Positions 48,638-59,930 of a stretch of 64,000 nucleotides of DNA are shown piece after piece. The stretch is from the NCBI GenBank assembly GCA_029204225.1, contig CM055102.1:46640998-46704997 (forward strand), given 5' to 3'. The notes beneath the pieces were generated by a model that did no database searches, had not been told where the DNA came from, and worked only from the letters and a program-made list of their open reading frames with translations. The stretch comes from Diphasiastrum complanatum (Eukaryota > Streptophyta > Lycopodiopsida > Lycopodiales > Lycopodiaceae). The stretch's first letter is position 1, and each line of letters opens with the position of its first letter. A program made the translations under genes and the position numbers.

Positions 48638-50153
48638 TAAATAGAGGTTGGCATTCATTTTTTTCATTGCTTGGTGCAGGAAAACATACTTTAACACCAA
48701 GTTATAAGTAGTGACTTAAATTTCTTGTGACTTTTTTTGTAAATTAAGAGCATTAATATAGGATGGTTGCTAGATTTGCTTGAAAATAAGTTAAGTGTTT
48801 TTACTCGTGGGTTCTTTTTGGACAGCTTTTATGAGGCTGTATTACCTGTATTTGGCCGGCTACAAGCATGAGCTAGTATCTGCAGGTCAACAAGCTGGGA
48901 AGAGGCTCGTAAGTATTAGATTTAGACATCAGCTTAGCATGGCATTAATAATCAAGCTGAATCCAACACAAATGTAGTTGGAAGTTTAGGTATTTATGTT
49001 AGATTTTGCGTTTTACAGACGGAGGTTGAAAAGAGCAGCGTGCCTTTAGAGGCTGTCATACTACTGGGCCACGCTGTTTATGAAGAAACCCTTACTTATG
49101 GGGATTTTCAAAAAGGAAAGTATTTCCAAGGCATCCAGGAGTTTATGATCAAGTCTAATATGGGGAAAGACCATGTTGACCGTGATTCCATCTCTCATGA
49201 TATTTACTATGCTGTGCTGATAGCAGCAGAAGTGAGAACCTTCAAATGCCTCTCTGGTTCACTCTTCCAATTTGTGTTGTTTGGTTTGCTCATAAACAGC
49301 TTGTTTATGCTTTTTAGATTGTAATGAGAATCAAAGTATGTGTGCAGACTTGTGGATTGGAATATCAAGATTTAGGGCGCGTGATTAGAGAAGCTGCATC
49401 TCGGGTAGTAGGTTATGCTCTTCGGTCAGCTGATGGTAAAAAAGATGCAAGGTAAACTTCACGATGATGATGACAGACTCTGTCTCGTGGCTGCAAAAGT
49501 GAAAATTTAATCCCCTTGTTCCAAATTTTGCCCACACCTTTAACTAAGGATTTATTTGACACAACCTGAACAATTTGGGCATATGAGAGAGAGGATCATA
49601 TATATGCTTTGGTCTGTTGCAAACTTTAGCATGACTGAAAATGCTCTTCCAGTCCGAAGAAGCGTTAGAAAATTAGCATGCTATTCACTACTCTCTGTCT
49701 TGAGTATGTTAAAGCCAATGTGAAGCATCTTATTGCTGCATGTAATCTGCAACTAATGTTTGGCACTGTTACATCAATGAGCTAAATTAGACTGCATGGC
49801 CTGTTTGTTATGGCTGGATATGCATTCAAGGAGTCATGTCTTAAATACCTCTCAGATTGTTACACCGAGTCATGCAATGGGCATCACACACTATGTAAAT
49901 TTGCTCCTTCATGACGCAGGACTAAAAAAGCAGCAAAGGCATTATTCTTGTTTGCTTCTCAGATCAAGGTTGCTGCAAAAGAGGCAGAATTGAAAAAGCA
50001 GAAGGCACTGAAAGAAGCAGAAAATCTGCTGCGGAAGGAGCAGAACAGGCTTCTAAGAATCTCTACTACATCTTGATTGGTATGGGGTTAATAACACTCA
50101 CTGTTATGATTGTTAGAAGACCATTCCGAGAAGAAAGGATTCTAGCACTCTGA
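47891..50153 (+). CDS. Plant protein of unknown function with C-terminal membrane anchor, frameshifted
   Basis: Five exons with GT-AG borders and matching phase: 47891-48080, 48826-48908, 49019-49231, 49348-49451, and 49920 onward. The protein starts MSGSPATAAKRGVGILFSAT and contains LYYLYLAGYKHELVSAGQQA, EAVILLGHAVYEETLTYGDF, DSISHDIYYAVLIAAET and GRVIREAASRVVGYALRSAD. It looks mostly helical. As written, exon 5 ends at TGA 50074 (248 residues) just after a charged stretch (AAKEAELKKQKALKEAE). One frame over, the sequence continues with ASKNLYYILIGMGLITLTVM and IVRRPF to a stop at 50151: a membrane segment with a basic tail. One extra A in the A4 run at about 50021-50024 would join them (about 274 residues). 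I do not recognise the family. Confidence 0.7.
48578..48632. repeat. (GT)n(GA)n compound microsatellite
   Basis: About 11 GT repeats followed by about 16 GA repeats in intron 1 of the gene at 47891. Confidence 0.95.
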
Positions 50154-51236
50154 CATGCTCTTTCAATGTCTTAAGCAATCTTTTTTTGGAGGATCATAAC
50201 CAGTTTGTACGCTTAGGAAGTGCCTTTGCTTAGCTGGTGGTGTACATGGGTTGCAGGTCATACTTTTATATATCTGGTGGAGACACTTGATGATAAAGTA
50301 TTTCTTGTCATCTATACCTGTTCTACAGCAGAAGAAAGCAAACTCTCCTGAAGTGGGCAGCCATAGGAAAAGAAGCTAGAAGCAAATCTTGGTAATTAGT
50401 ATGACACACAACGTAACCTTATTCCCAGTATCATGAGTTAGATTGTTGTAGGGTATCTTTGCTCTCACATGGGTTCGGAAAACTAATGTGCAGGCTGTAA
50501 TTAGGAGACGGAGACGTTAGAATACGACATTCCTGCTGCTTTCTCGTTTGCAAGAACATTTTTTAGAATAATCGTGGCAGTCATGATCTCATGTACCAGC
50601 GTATGGGCTTCGTTTGATTATTATGAGGTTGCAAACAGTTGAGCTCAATTCATGTGAATATTGGGCATATGCTATGTGGCCTCCTGGTTAACGTCTGGAG
50701 TTTGATTCCACTCAGATGCATGGCGGGGACTAGAAATAAGATGATACAACATCATAACATGCTATTTATAGTTGAAAGTTGATTAGCTTGAAGAATGATT
50801 GATTATTCACTTTGGTTGCACTTTTGCTTTTAGAGTTGTCTGCATTGCTTTATTTTGTGCACTTCAGCACTTGTTCCTAGCTAGTCCCACCAACCAGTAC
50901 CAGTCCCAGTTTTGCTTTTTACTGCTTGTCCTAAACTTTTCCTTTTGGAGGAGTGTAAACACGTTGTGTGCTTACAAAATAATTTTGTTGATGTTCATGC
51001 ATCAAGTTGAAGAGGATGGCCTGTCGTCTACTTTGAGTTCAAGTTTAGCACCAAGAGTTCCTTTAATTTTGGTTAAATTTTATTCAAGGGATCATGCAAA
51101 CTCTATTGCAAGGAGTTGTCTTGTTGATGTTGGTTTTATGCTTTCTTTATATGCTCTTGTATACCAATTCTACTTTTAAATCAAGAGATTGTCAAATTAA
51201 TTACTAACAATTTAGTTGACTTTGATGTTTTTATAT
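50154..51236. other. 3' flank of the host gene, no further gene seen
   Basis: Probably contains the 3' untranslated region of the gene at 47891-50153. The open frame at 50799-51179 is hydrophobic low-complexity sequence without a motif. Confidence 0.4.
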
Positions 51237-51870
51237 ATAACAGTTGATTTTTTGATTATGAGAACCGCTGCCACCCCCGTCTCTTACTGGCACACTTGGT
51301 TTGGCAGCGACACAGTTAAAAACCGACGCATGTCTTAGGCCCTCCTCTGTTGTTGCTTGCACTTTACCCGTGTCCTACCCAACCGGTACCGTCGACGCTC
51401 TCTGCTTATTTGCCACATGGCATGGGTCATTTTAGCCCATAATTTTATGGGAAAAGTGACCATGCTTGTATATATGTTCAAAAACCACCATTCTCTTGCA
51501 TGTGTTCGTGAGCGCGATTGCGTTGTGCTCACAAAAAATTGTTTCAGAATGGTGCTCGGGAACCCACGTGGCTGTAGTGCCCATAAAAATTTGGTTGTGG
51601 GACCTGCGGGACCACACGACCAAGGACACGCAAAAAAATGGTGCCTGTAGAAAAGTCGTCTCAAGACTTACGCACCACACGACCGGGTGCCTGAGGAAAA
51701 GTGGTGCACACAAAAAAGTGGTCTCGAAACCCAGAGGACTCCGTAGCCCAAAAAAATTGTCGCCGCTCGACCTCGAGAAAATTTGTGTCCCCTATTCGGC
51801 CACATGTCGATAGCTTATTGGTACGGGGTCAAAGACCTTGTGCCAATAAGCGAATACCAACCACCACTTG
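51237..51870. other. CpG-richer unassigned stretch
   Basis: Base composition differs from the AT-rich surroundings, with many CG dinucleotides and repeated words such as AAAAAAGTGG and ACCACACGACC. An 11-base inverted repeat (CTTATTGGTAC and GTGCCAATAAG, about 51809-51850) can form a small hairpin. Open frames exist on both strands but none is convincing; it may be a terminal part of a DNA transposon. Confidence 0.35.
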
Positions 51871-52384
51871 TTTTAGTGTTTCTTGTGACATGTGCCATTA
51901 ACAGGCCTACAAGATGTTCCATGTTGAAAGCACATCTCTAACGTAAAAAATAAATCACATTACCATTTTTAGCTTATCTTTTTCTAATATTTCTATTTCT
52001 AATTCTAGGTTGATTTTGACATATAGCTCATTTTGAGCGTTGTCTTTCTACAAAGCTCTTTCTCGAGGGGTCCCATACAATGTTGCACCCCCACTACCCC
52101 ACCTTCCGTAAAATAATTTTTTTAACTTTTGTGAAGAAAAGGGAGGGACCTCCCAAAGTGGAATCTTTGCGTCTCATTTTCTTTTAAAATTTTTGACATA
52201 CCCGAATCTCAAAAGCTGCATGTAAAAAAATTACCTTTTTTTACATGACCTTTCGCGCAAAAGGTGCACATAAAAAGCAATTTACGGCAAAAAAAATTCA
52301 CACCACTGAGGGTCACCTATCTGTGAGAATGCAATCTGTGGTGATACCAAGCGTTCTTCTAAGTCATTGAGTTCATTTAGAATT

Positions 52385-52575
52385 GAGCTGCAAATGGTCT
52401 TGTGGCTTCGTGTTGAGCCCACAAACCTGTGGACACCTCTCGTTCGAAGTTCTGACATCTCTAGCACGAATTTCCAAGTTGAGCTGCACCTGGTCCAGTG
52501 GGTTCGTGCCAAGCCCACGAACCTGTGGCCACCTTTCGTCCGATGTTTTGACATCTCTAGCACGAATCCGACCAC
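52385..52575. repeat. 96-bp tandem repeat, two copies
   Basis: Units start GAGCTGCA at 52385 and 52481 and share CCCACRAACCTGTGG, CGTYCGA and GACATCTCTAGCACGAAT. Because 96 is divisible by three the frame stays open on both strands, so open frames here are not evidence of a gene. Confidence 0.85.
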
Positions 52576-52648
52576 TCTCCTTTCTCTCACCCTCTTCCAT
52601 TTTTTAGATTTAGTTTTACCATATACCTCGGCCCCCACACACACAACA

Positions 52649-52651
52649 CGT

Positions 52652-52684
<33 letters not shown>
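52649..52684. repeat. (CA)n microsatellite
   Basis: A run of CA dinucleotides directly before the open frame at 52685-53138. Confidence 0.95.
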
Positions 52685-52685
<1 letters not shown>

Positions 52686-53138
52686 TTTAATTGGCCGATC
52701 ATACAGTCAGAATATGAGTGGACTACGAATGTAGATGCCAGAAGGGCTCTCACCACATTCGCAACCCATTATATCAATTGCCCTGATCCAACAGTCCGCG
52801 CGGCAGCCACTTACGTCCGAGACTTAAAACATCTAATGAGGATCGAGACTAAATGGGACAATTTTTTCCAATCCATATTCTTTGACCTTAATAAGGCGTT
52901 ACCTTCAGACAAAGTCGAAGATCAGCTACCAATCGCTCGTGTGTATTACCGAGCTGCGCTTCTGGGGGATCCATGGACACACAGATTCCAAACATGGGTC
53001 GACCAAGATTGGCTGCGAGGAGTCCACAAGTTCCTTCAGACGTCCAAGGACTTGAAAAAACTGGACCGCCTCAACTTCATGGAGGACGTCACCACCTACC
53101 ATATCCAGCAAAGGCGGGCAAAGAAAACATTATACTAA
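52685..53138 (+). CDS. Orphan reading frame, unknown
   Basis: An open stretch of about 150 codons ending in TAA at 53136-53138. Its reading starts inside the CA repeat, so the true start is unknown; it may be a 3' exon or a gene remnant. It has balanced composition, with EWTTNVDARRALTTFATHYI, RAAATYVRDLKHLMRIETKW, FFDLNKALPSDKVEDQLPIA and HRFQTWVDQDWLRGVHKFLQ, and looks like real protein, rich in helix and Trp. I do not recognise a domain. Codon choice uses more G and C than nearby DNA. An LTR starts only 47 bases downstream, so it may belong to an older mobile element or a broken host gene. Confidence 0.45.
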
Positions 53139-53184
53139 ACCGGTAGAGTGCCGAGGGACCGGCACTACTTCAGGCCGTGGGTCT

Positions 53185-54099
53185 TGTTGGGGGTATTCCC
53201 AACAAAGTGTAAATATATAAAATCATCCAACAAAATGTGTTGCGAGGGCATGACATCTTGTGTGTATAAGCCCATGGTCCAATGAGCACGCAAGTGAAGT
53301 TGTAAATAAAATAATAGACTTGGGCCCTTTGTAATTAAAATAAAACTTGAGGCCCAAAGTCAATTCTAAACTTAGAGTTTACTTTTTAGAGTTGGGTCCA
53401 ATTTTGGACTCACGTAAATCTTGTGATTTCCAGTGTACTTTTTGTGGACCCTTGGATCAAGTTGGGTCCAAGATGAATGGATAGGATCAATGTAAATATT
53501 AGCCAATAGGATTGAGGGGCAAGGGCCTTCCCCATTTTATAAAAAGGCACCATTTGTACACTATTTTCATGCTTAATAGAGAGGAGGAGACTCTACCATT
53601 TTGAGAGCTCAAGCATACTCATTCGCTAATCAATCTTGCTTATGCTATTGTTGTGATTGCTTGTTATTTTCATTTCCCATGCTTTTTGGTTATGCTAGTT
53701 AAGGTTTTTCCATAAGCAATGACATTGTGCATTTGAGCTAACCTCCATCTCATCTCTCTCTCTTTCTCTCTTCTCTTCTCTCTTCCTCTCCTTTTCTATT
53801 TCTCTCATTCACCCAAATCATGATGAATGTTAGAGTAGAGGAGTAGTGTTAGTGGTGAATAGAGTTAGGGAGGAAGTAGGAAACTAACTAAAATTAGCAT
53901 CTATGCATAGTTAGGTACCTATCCAGTGATCTAACCCTTATTGACAAGCGGGGGGGCTATACTACGCAAATATAAGGGAGAGTAGTGTTAGTGGTAAATA
54001 GAGTTAGGGAGGAAGTAGGAAACTAACTAAAATTAGCATCTATGCATAGTTAGGTACCTATCCAGTGATCTAACCCTTGTTGACAGACGGGATGGCTAT
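53185..54099 (+). repeat. LTR copy A
   Basis: Starts TGTTGGGGGTATTCCCAAC. It contains an internal duplication with a period of about 139 bases (GTAGTGTTAGTGG at about 53843 and 53982) and lacks the last bases of the other copies. A block of 933 bases, including about 18 bases of flank (CTTCAGGCCGTGGGTC), is repeated in tandem as copy B. Confidence 0.85.
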
Positions 54100-54117
54100 A
54101 CTTCAGGCCGTGGGTCC

Positions 54118-54941
54118 TGTTGGGGGTATTCCCAACAAAGTGTAAATATATAAAATCATCCAATAAAATGTCTTGTGAGGGTATGACATCGTGTGTGTAT
54201 AAGCCCATGGCCCAATGAGCACGCAAGTGAAGTTGTAAATAAAATAATAGACTTGGGCCCTTTGTAATTAAAATAAAACTTGAGGCCCAAAGTCAATTCT
54301 AAACTTAGAGTTTACTTTTTAGAGTTGGGTCCAATTTTGGACTCACATGAATCTTGTGATTTCCAATGTACTTTTTGTGGACCCTTGGATCAAGTTGGGT
54401 CCAAGATGAATGGATAGGATCAATGTGAATATTAGCCAATAGGATTGAGGGGCAAGGGCCTTCCCCATTTTATAAAAAGACACCATTTGTACACTATTTT
54501 CATGCTTAATAGAGAGGAGGAGACTCTACCATTTTGAGAGCGCAAGCATACTCATTTGCTAATCAATCTTGCTTATGCTATTGTTGTGATTGCTTGTTAT
54601 TTTCATTTCCCATGCTTTTTGGTTATGCTAGTTAAGGTTTTTCCATTAGCAATGACATTGAGCGTCTGAGCTAACCTCCATCTCATCTCTCTCTCTCTCT
54701 CTTTCTCTCTTCTCTTCTCTCTTCCTCTTCTTTTCTATCCCTCTCATTCACTTAAATCATGATGAATGTTAGAGTAGAGGAGTAGAGTTAAGGGAGAGTA
54801 GTGTTAGTGGTGAATAGAGTTAGGAAGGAAGTAGGAAACTAACTAAAATTAGAATCTATGCATAGTTAGGTACCTATCCAGTGATCTAACCCTTGTTGAC
54901 AGGCGAGAGGGCTATACTACGCAAATCTACGACCCTAGACA
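54118..54941 (+). repeat. LTR copy B
   Basis: 824 bases, TGTTGGGGG to CCTAGACA, close to copy A and, in reverse, to copy C. The sequence after its end is not a primer site, so it does not act as the 5' LTR of a plus-strand element. Confidence 0.85.
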
Positions 54942-55067
54942 AATATAGCCATCCATTTGTAGTTCTTTCAATAATTCAATGAAACTTTTTTTAACCAATT
55001 TTATTTAGATAATGTCAATAGAACTTGCCTTGATGTCAACTATTGAAATGGTTCAATAAAGCAGCTT

Positions 55068-58000
55068 TTAGTAAACAACCGATTCTAATATGCTATTATA
55101 GACAAGTAGAATCTTGTCTAAACAAGGTGCTACTGGCTCCTCATCCGCTTTGGCCCATTCAGCTAGAAGGCTTTTTGCTTGTGGTGCAATCCGCAGTAGT
55201 TCTCCGAGTGGTAAACTAACACGACTTGATAATAAAAGGGTGAGCCTTTCAGTGCGTGGTTCCTCGGGCTCCACCATGTGAAAAGATGGTTCATGTTGGT
55301 GCAACCGATCATTTTGATTAGTGCGCAGTGGTGAGCCTGCTTGCGGTTCCCGTTCAACGCCAACTGGAGGTTCCGTGGGATTAACTCTTTCTTGCTCTTT
55401 TTCCTCCACTTGTGCCTTCTGTACCAAGTGTCTTATTTTTTGGTACTGCCTTCTTTCTTCCCTCACATTCAGATATGGCACAAAAGTTGAGGGTTGGTCG
55501 TCAATGACCGATGGTGGTGGTGAGAGAGCCACTTCCTTCCTCTTCTGTGCTCGCGTAACAGCTAGCACAAGAGCGTGGAATTGTCGTCCTTTCGATGGCA
55601 TCCGTGCTGGAACTGCTGGTTGCTGTATTGCAATGAAGTTAAGAGGTGCACTGGTTCCAGGTTTAAATGGACAATTCTTGTAACGATGCCCATAACCGCA
55701 TTCTCGGCAAAAGGATGTATATTGTCCCTTGTAGGGACATTCTGCAATTATGTGTCCTTCGTCGCATCCGTAGCAACCGTAATTTCTTCCGTCTTGACGC
55801 TGAGTTTGAGCTGCATAGGTCGCAACATATTCATTTATGACAGGATCCATAAATGGTTCATCTGGTCCGTACCATTGCTGCTGCTCAGGTTGAGGTGGCA
55901 TTTGCATCTCTGGTTCCGCTGCTGTCAGGTTTACATGGGCCACTTGTTGATTGGCTGGCCCTGGTGGAGTAGGTAACGTTGATTTGGTGCGCCGTACCTT
56001 GGTGCCGAGTTGGGTGCCCTTGATGGTAAGGATAAGAAGTCTGATAAGGACTTCTCTTCTGTTGAACAATCCGGGGGTTGAACGGGCAAAATGTCGTATC
56101 GTGTGATGTTGCATTGCACAAATGGCAGAGACTTATGTGTCAGTCTTAGATTTTGGTTTAGGACTGGACACCATACATTTTTTCGTCTTGGATACTGCAG
56201 CTGGTTTGGTTCCGGTTGATGTGGCGTTACTACTACAGCTCCATGTAAGGCCTTCAATTTCTGGTCAAACTGCGCCGTAAGTTGTTCCATCTGCTGTTTG
56301 TGTATTTTCGTCATTTGCTCCAACAATAGTTCTGTGAATAGGGCAGATGCGATTGATGATGATGATCTAACGAGGGAGTAGGGGTGTGGGTGGATGAATA
56401 TTCATCGTCAGATCCCTCATCCTCTTCCCTGATGGCATCTTCCATAGCTTCTTGCAGAGTAGCGTACTGCTCCCATCGTTTCAGTTCTCTTCTGATGCTT
56501 CATGGTAGTCCGACTAGGAACCACATGATCACCGCATGATCGGGAGTTAGGGCTGCACTGCACTCGGATCGTAAGTGTTTGACCTGCTCAATATAGTCTC
56601 TGTCCCTTCTCATTTTCCCATTTTGACTTTGCTCAGCAGGAGGAACGGGTCTTCCAAGAACTTTCTTGGTTTAAAGCGCGTATGAGAGCCGTTTTAACAA
56701 CTTCCCAGGTAGATTTTTCTTCCTTTGACAGGTTGAAAAACCGATCCTGAGCCACTACCAATAAGGACACGGGGAACATCATCAACTTCTCTGCAGGTGT
56801 CTGTTCGCCGTAGATTTCACAAGCTTGCTCGTAGATATGGAGGAATCGGATGAGATCTGATGATCCGTCATATTTTGGTATTTCCATCCGTGGTGCTCTC
56901 CGGACTGCTTGCAAGGGAGCGACAGGTACGAGTTGGCCCATTGGATCCATTGGTGCTAGTTCCAGTTCTTTCTCTTGTTGCACGGCTGCTAATCTGAGAA
57001 GGTGTGGTGCTGGATTTGCTATCCTTCGTGCTATTGATCGTCCCGATCTCAGATTCATCCGATGGTGGGTTCCAAAGTGATTGAATTTTGCTTATACAGT
57101 AGGATGCTGTCTGGATCTCAAGAATCTGATCGATCTGATCGGCTGGAAGTGAATTTTAGGCCTTTACGGTGGTTTTCCCTTGATAACATTTTACTCCTTG
57201 CACTGATTGACCTAAGATTTTGACAGTAGCTGGATCTAATGCAGATCTTTCCACAGATCTGGTCTCCGAGAATTTTCTTGTGTGAGGGTTCTTTAGCTGT
57301 TTTTGTAGATAAAAAATCTGATATCTCTCTGATCTTTGGGAAATAACTCTCGCAAGGCTCACAATAGCTGGATCTGGATCAGATCTCATTATAGAATTCT
57401 CTACGAGAGTTAACTCGTCCAAGAAGTGAAAATTTCATTGTCTGCGAGGGTTCAAAACCACTTTTTTGGCTTGATCTTCACCAAATCTCAAAACTAACTC
57501 TCGCAGGCTTCATCACTGATGTAAATTGACATTCTGAATCGATTGAGAGGGTCTGCGAGAGTTCTTACTAGAAGGATTTGTTGGATCTTCATTTTTTAGT
57601 GATTTTTTAGCACTTAAACCCAATTTTCTGCTCACTGGAATCAAACTAACTCTCGCAAGCTCTTCTGTGTCTTGGTCTCACTGAGATGGAACTTCAGAAT
57701 CCTCTACGAGAGTTCTTGACCACTGGAACTGAAAATTTTGCTGTCTGCGAGGGTTCACTGGTACTTTTCCATCTTTTTTTTCACTAGGAACTCTCGCACA
57801 GGCACTTAGACATCAAACTAACTCTTGCAAGCTTCTATGTGTCCTGGTCTCACTGAGATGGAACTTCAGATGGCTCTGTGAGAGTTCTTATGAAGATTTG
57901 ATTTTTTTGGATTTTTTCAAGGGTTTTTTGAATTTTTTATGATTTTTCTCTGATTTTTACAATCTACTTGGAACTAACTCTTGCAGGCTTCTATGCAGGT

Positions 58001-58355
58001 CTGGGACAGTACCCTGGAGCTTCTGCTAGTCATGCAAGAGTTAATTCACACTGGTTCCTAGAGATATAAAAATTTGATGAGATTTTAGGCTCTTTTTCTC
58101 TCCAAAATTGTAGGTTGGTGTGTTTTTTGGGTGTTTGGCTGGTTGGTTTGGGTTTCAGGCCCTTAGAGGCTGTTCAGGGCCTCCTCTACCCTCTCACACC
58201 TCCTCTGCTAGCTGTGAACAGTCCAAATACAAAAAAATACAGAAAACTAACTCTAAACACCCAAAAATCTACCTAAAACTACTCTAAAAAACAAGAAAAT
58301 AGCTAAAATGTAGCTAAACTAGTTAGTGGAAACCTATCCCCGGCAACGGCGCCAC
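55068..58355 (-). mobile_element. Gag-only Ty3-type element interior (Athila-like), minus strand
   Basis: Interior of a minus-strand element read from LTR C: primer site, leader rich in CTCTCGCA motifs (57420-58080), then gag from ATG 57058 (MNLRSGRSIARRIANPAPHL). Gag contains PRMEIPKYDGSSDLIRFLHI and LMMFPVSLLVVAQDRFF, later (55810-55690) a zinc knuckle CYGCDEGHIIAEC (CX2CX4HX4C) and a variant CRECGYGHRYKNC with three residues before His. Frame changes occur near 56630, 56330 and 55930. The last frame runs 240 codons past the knuckles to a stop at 55068, and no protease, RT or integrase follows. It resembles gag-only (TR-GAG-like) elements. Confidence 0.75.
58337..58354 (-). promoter_or_regulatory. 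Primer binding site
   Basis: Minus strand reads TGGCGCCGTTGCCGGGGA one base after the end of LTR C. From memory this is the primer site of Athila-type Ty3 elements, complementary to tRNA-Asp. Confidence 0.8.
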
Positions 58356-59173
58356 TGTAGGGTCATAGATTTACGTAGTATAGCCCTCCCGCCTGTCAAC
58401 AAGGGTCAGATCACTGGATAGGTACCTAACTATGCATAGATGCTAATTTTAGTTAGTTTCCTACTTCCTCCCTATCTCTATTCACCACTAACACTACTCT
58501 CCCTTAACTGTACTCCTCTACTCTAACATTCACCATGATTTGGGTGAATGAGAGGGATAGAAAAGAAGAGAAAGAGAGAAGAGAAGAGAGAAAGAGAGAG
58601 AGAGATGAGATGGAGCTTAGCTCAAATGCACAATGTCATTGCTTATGGAAAAACCTTACCTAGCATAACCAAAAAGCATGGGAAATGAAAATAACAAGCA
58701 ATCACAACAATAGCATAAGCAAGATTGATTAGCAAATGAGGATGCTTGAGCTCTCAAAATGGTAGAGCCTTCTCCTCTCTATTAAGCATGAAAATAGTGT
58801 ACAAATGGTGCCTTTTTATAAAATGGGGAAGGCCCTTGCCTCTCAATCCTATTGGCTAATATTCACATTGATCCTATCCATTCATCTTGGACCCAACTTG
58901 ATCCAAGGGTCCACAAAAAGTACATTGGAAATCACAAGATTCATGTGAGTCCAAAATTGGACCCAACTCTAAAAAGTAAACTCTAAGTTTAGAATTGACT
59001 TTGGGCCTCAAGTTTTATTTTAATTACAAAGGGCCCAAGTCTATTATTTTATTTACAACTTCACTTGCGTGCTCATTGGGCCATGGGCTTATACACACAG
59101 GATGCCATGCCCTCACAACACATTTTATTGGATGATTTTATATATTTACACGTTGTTGGGAATACCCCCAACA
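58356..59173 (-). repeat. LTR copy C (5' LTR of the gag-only element)
   Basis: 818 bases on the minus strand, TGTTGGGGG (59173) to CCCTACA (58356). It is opposite in orientation to copies A and B, although a normal element has both LTRs in the same direction. It contains the same TATATAAAATCATCCAATAAA start region and C/T-rich tract. Confidence 0.9.
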
Positions 59174-59199
59174 ATTTGTATGATTGACAAACTAGATGG

Positions 59200-59665
59200 A
59201 GCAAATTGTCATATATGAAAATTCAAAATGAAAGTCCTATTACAAGAAAAAAAAAATTGTGGGATGTAGTAAATGGTGAATTTTTTTTTTATGACAACAT
59301 CAATTTAGCATCTTTTATTAAATCAATATTGTTGCTGAAAAGCAGTTTGTCATCTATATACAAAGTGATAACAATAAAAAAATGTTGCATAGTCTTGAAG
59401 TAGACATTAGAATTTGAAGTGCTTGATTTATAGTTGTCACCGATAAGAAAAGTGTTGATCCTCTGAAACCATGCTCTAGCAGATTGCTTCAAGCCATAAA
59501 GTGCTCTATCGAGTTTACATACATGATTACTTTTGCCTTCGATATTATAGCCTTCGGGTTGCATCATGTAAATATCTTCTTTGATGACTCCATTGAGATA
59601 TGATGTCTGTACATCCATTTGATGTATCTCTAGATCGGCCGCAACAACAAACGATAATAGAAGTC
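59200..59665 (-). mobile_element. Copia reverse transcriptase fragment
   Basis: Minus strand: LEIHQMDVQTSYLNGVIKED (motif A with its aspartate, about 59630-59575), then ALYGLKQSARAWFQRINTFL (about 59510-59450) and ITLYIDDKLLFSN (the catalytic box, about 59375-59335). It ends near 59280. A frame change lies at the far 5' side near 59620-59665. It sits between LTR C and the Penelope-type segment. Confidence 0.8.
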
Positions 59666-59694
59666 TGATTGAAGAATGTTAACTACTAGACTGA

Positions 59695-59930
59695 ATAAAA
59701 TAATAGAGAAATAGATTTAAGGGCTCAAAATTTTGTAATAAATGAGATACCATTTAGGGATCGATCTATATCTCATAATTTCCCAAAATACCCTAAGCAA
59801 AAAAACCAATGGACTTTGTTAGTATTACCATTACAACAATCACTAACCATTGGTCTACAGATCATTCTACCCAAGAAATCCCCTTTGGAATCACTGATGT
59901 CCCATACCATTAGCTTTTCCTCCAAGAATC
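59695..59930 (-). repeat. Penelope-type element 3' segment, copy 2
   Basis: Matches 30600-30840 in the same orientation, including TGATGTCCCATACCATNAGC and TTTCCCAAAATACCC. Upstream on the minus strand the RT itself is not recognisable, so this is a 5'-truncated copy, as expected for target-primed retroelements. Confidence 0.7.

Noticed and set aside
51335-51813. Overlapping open frames on both strands in the CpG-rich stretch
   Set aside because: Mutually exclusive frames without motifs; the stretch is more likely non-coding repeat.
52282-52690. Open frames on both strands around 52.3-52.7 kb
   Set aside because: They come from the 96-bp tandem repeat and the CA microsatellite, both divisible by or compatible with three, and show no domain.
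54942-55067. Primer binding site after LTR B that would make it a 5' LTR
   Set aside because: The sequence after LTR B (AATATAGCC) does not match the TGGCGCCGTTGCC site found next to LTR C.
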